From NCBI GenBank assembly GCA_002914805.1, contig JXTB01000379.1, positions 227,545 to 291,544 on the forward strand: DNA of 64,000 nucleotides. The letters are read 5' to 3'. Made by a program: the position numbers and the translations under genes. The notes below the pieces were generated by a model that saw nothing but the letters and a program-made list of their open reading frames with translations, searched no databases and was not told where the DNA came from. How positions within the stretch are numbered: the stretch's first letter is position 1; every line of letters starts with the position of its first letter. Positions 63,255 to 64,000 of the stretch are shown in pieces. The stretch is from Parasponia andersonii (taxonomy: Eukaryota > Streptophyta > Magnoliopsida > Rosales > Cannabaceae).

Positions 63255-64000
63255 CTGCACTTATTCCGTACACTCACGCCAAGCAAAAGTCCTTCCAGCC
63301 ATTGTTGCACGTAAAAATCAGTGTCATTATATGAGTTATCTCTCCAGCTTAGGACGCTTATCCAACCAAGCCTTTCCACTCTTTACAGCTCAACATAATG
63401 TGCATCGTTCCATGAACTGGTTGAGCTTCAGTTTTCATTCCAAAATTCAAAATTTATAATTTATAATTCTAGCAGTTGGTAGAATAACCTGTTCTATTTC
63501 TTATGCGGTTTGTGCTTTGTTTCTCACCGAGTTCTGAACATCTTATTTAGGGTCGCTTAGCTGGAAGGGATACAAGGCAGTGAGTTGGTCATAGTACATA
63601 TTACAGATCAATAAAATAGCAGGTGAATCAGCTGATAAAGGATGCCGGTATTCGAGTTCCAATGAGATGAACAGAGCAACATCAAGAAGAAAAGCCAAAT
63701 GGCTTAGGTGTATTGCCTATCTTGAACACTCTTAGCCATGCAACATCCAATCGTATAAACCAATTTATGTTGGCTATCCCTATTGAAACTCATTTTCAAC
63801 AGTTGTAAATGATAAGATAAAATGTGGTTCAGATATTGGAAAATGCTAGACGAGAAGCATATAACATGTACGAATTACTATGTAATTTGGTCAGTGTACA
63901 TCAGGTCGAACTCATGAAACCACACTGTACGTACATACATATATATACATAAATGAAATCATACATATGTATGTTATTCTTATACGTAATCGTAGAATGT
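63255..64000. other. Flank of the kinase relic, no gene seen
   Basis: Moderately balanced composition, no recognised domain. It may include the former 3' UTR. Confidence 0.45.

Overview
The window is nuclear DNA of a eudicot plant. It is AT-rich, with long introns, copia and LINE debris, tRNA-derived SINEs and solo LTRs. Three host genes have exon structures that can be followed from end to end, and all three closely match Arabidopsis-type proteins. I cannot name the species.

Layout: 1-600 is AT-rich. 653-1300 holds a GC-rich coding-like patch of unknown nature. 1613-5960 is a composite fossil: a Ty1/copia pol piece between two 1.1-kb direct repeats, each carrying the antisense 3' end of a LINE ORF2. 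6-15 kb is intergenic, with a 0.34-kb tandem duplication, SINEs, a dispersed repeat built on TCAAGAATC, and a clean 768-bp solo LTR with target-site duplication GTATG. 15225-20948 (+) is a SPATULA-type bHLH transcription factor whose fourth intron holds a 1.73-kb solo LTR (target-site duplication TAGAT). 21-26 kb is repeat-rich and ends in an 844-bp assembly gap. 27089-34827 (+) is a complete 15-exon nicotinate phosphoribosyltransferase. 35210-40356 holds two converging old copia copies that form a large inverted repeat. 42661-52911 (-) is the 31-exon catalytic subunit of DNA polymerase alpha. It has E2F-like sites just upstream, one GC-AG intron, and a small assembly gap exactly over the catalytic YGDTDS motif. 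53-61 kb is intergenic: tandem repeats, a SINE with an 18-bp target-site duplication, a probable gypsy LTR, and a perfect 53-bp inverted repeat. 61755-63254 (+) is a decayed receptor-like kinase fragment.

The three genes do not form a pathway: one is a developmental regulator, one an NAD-salvage enzyme, one a replication polymerase. No clearly new biological system is visible. The most useful observations are the structure of the composite fossil, the two LTRs with exact target-site duplications, the inverted copia pair, the perfect hairpin at 60.7 kb, and the mis-sized gap in the polymerase active site.
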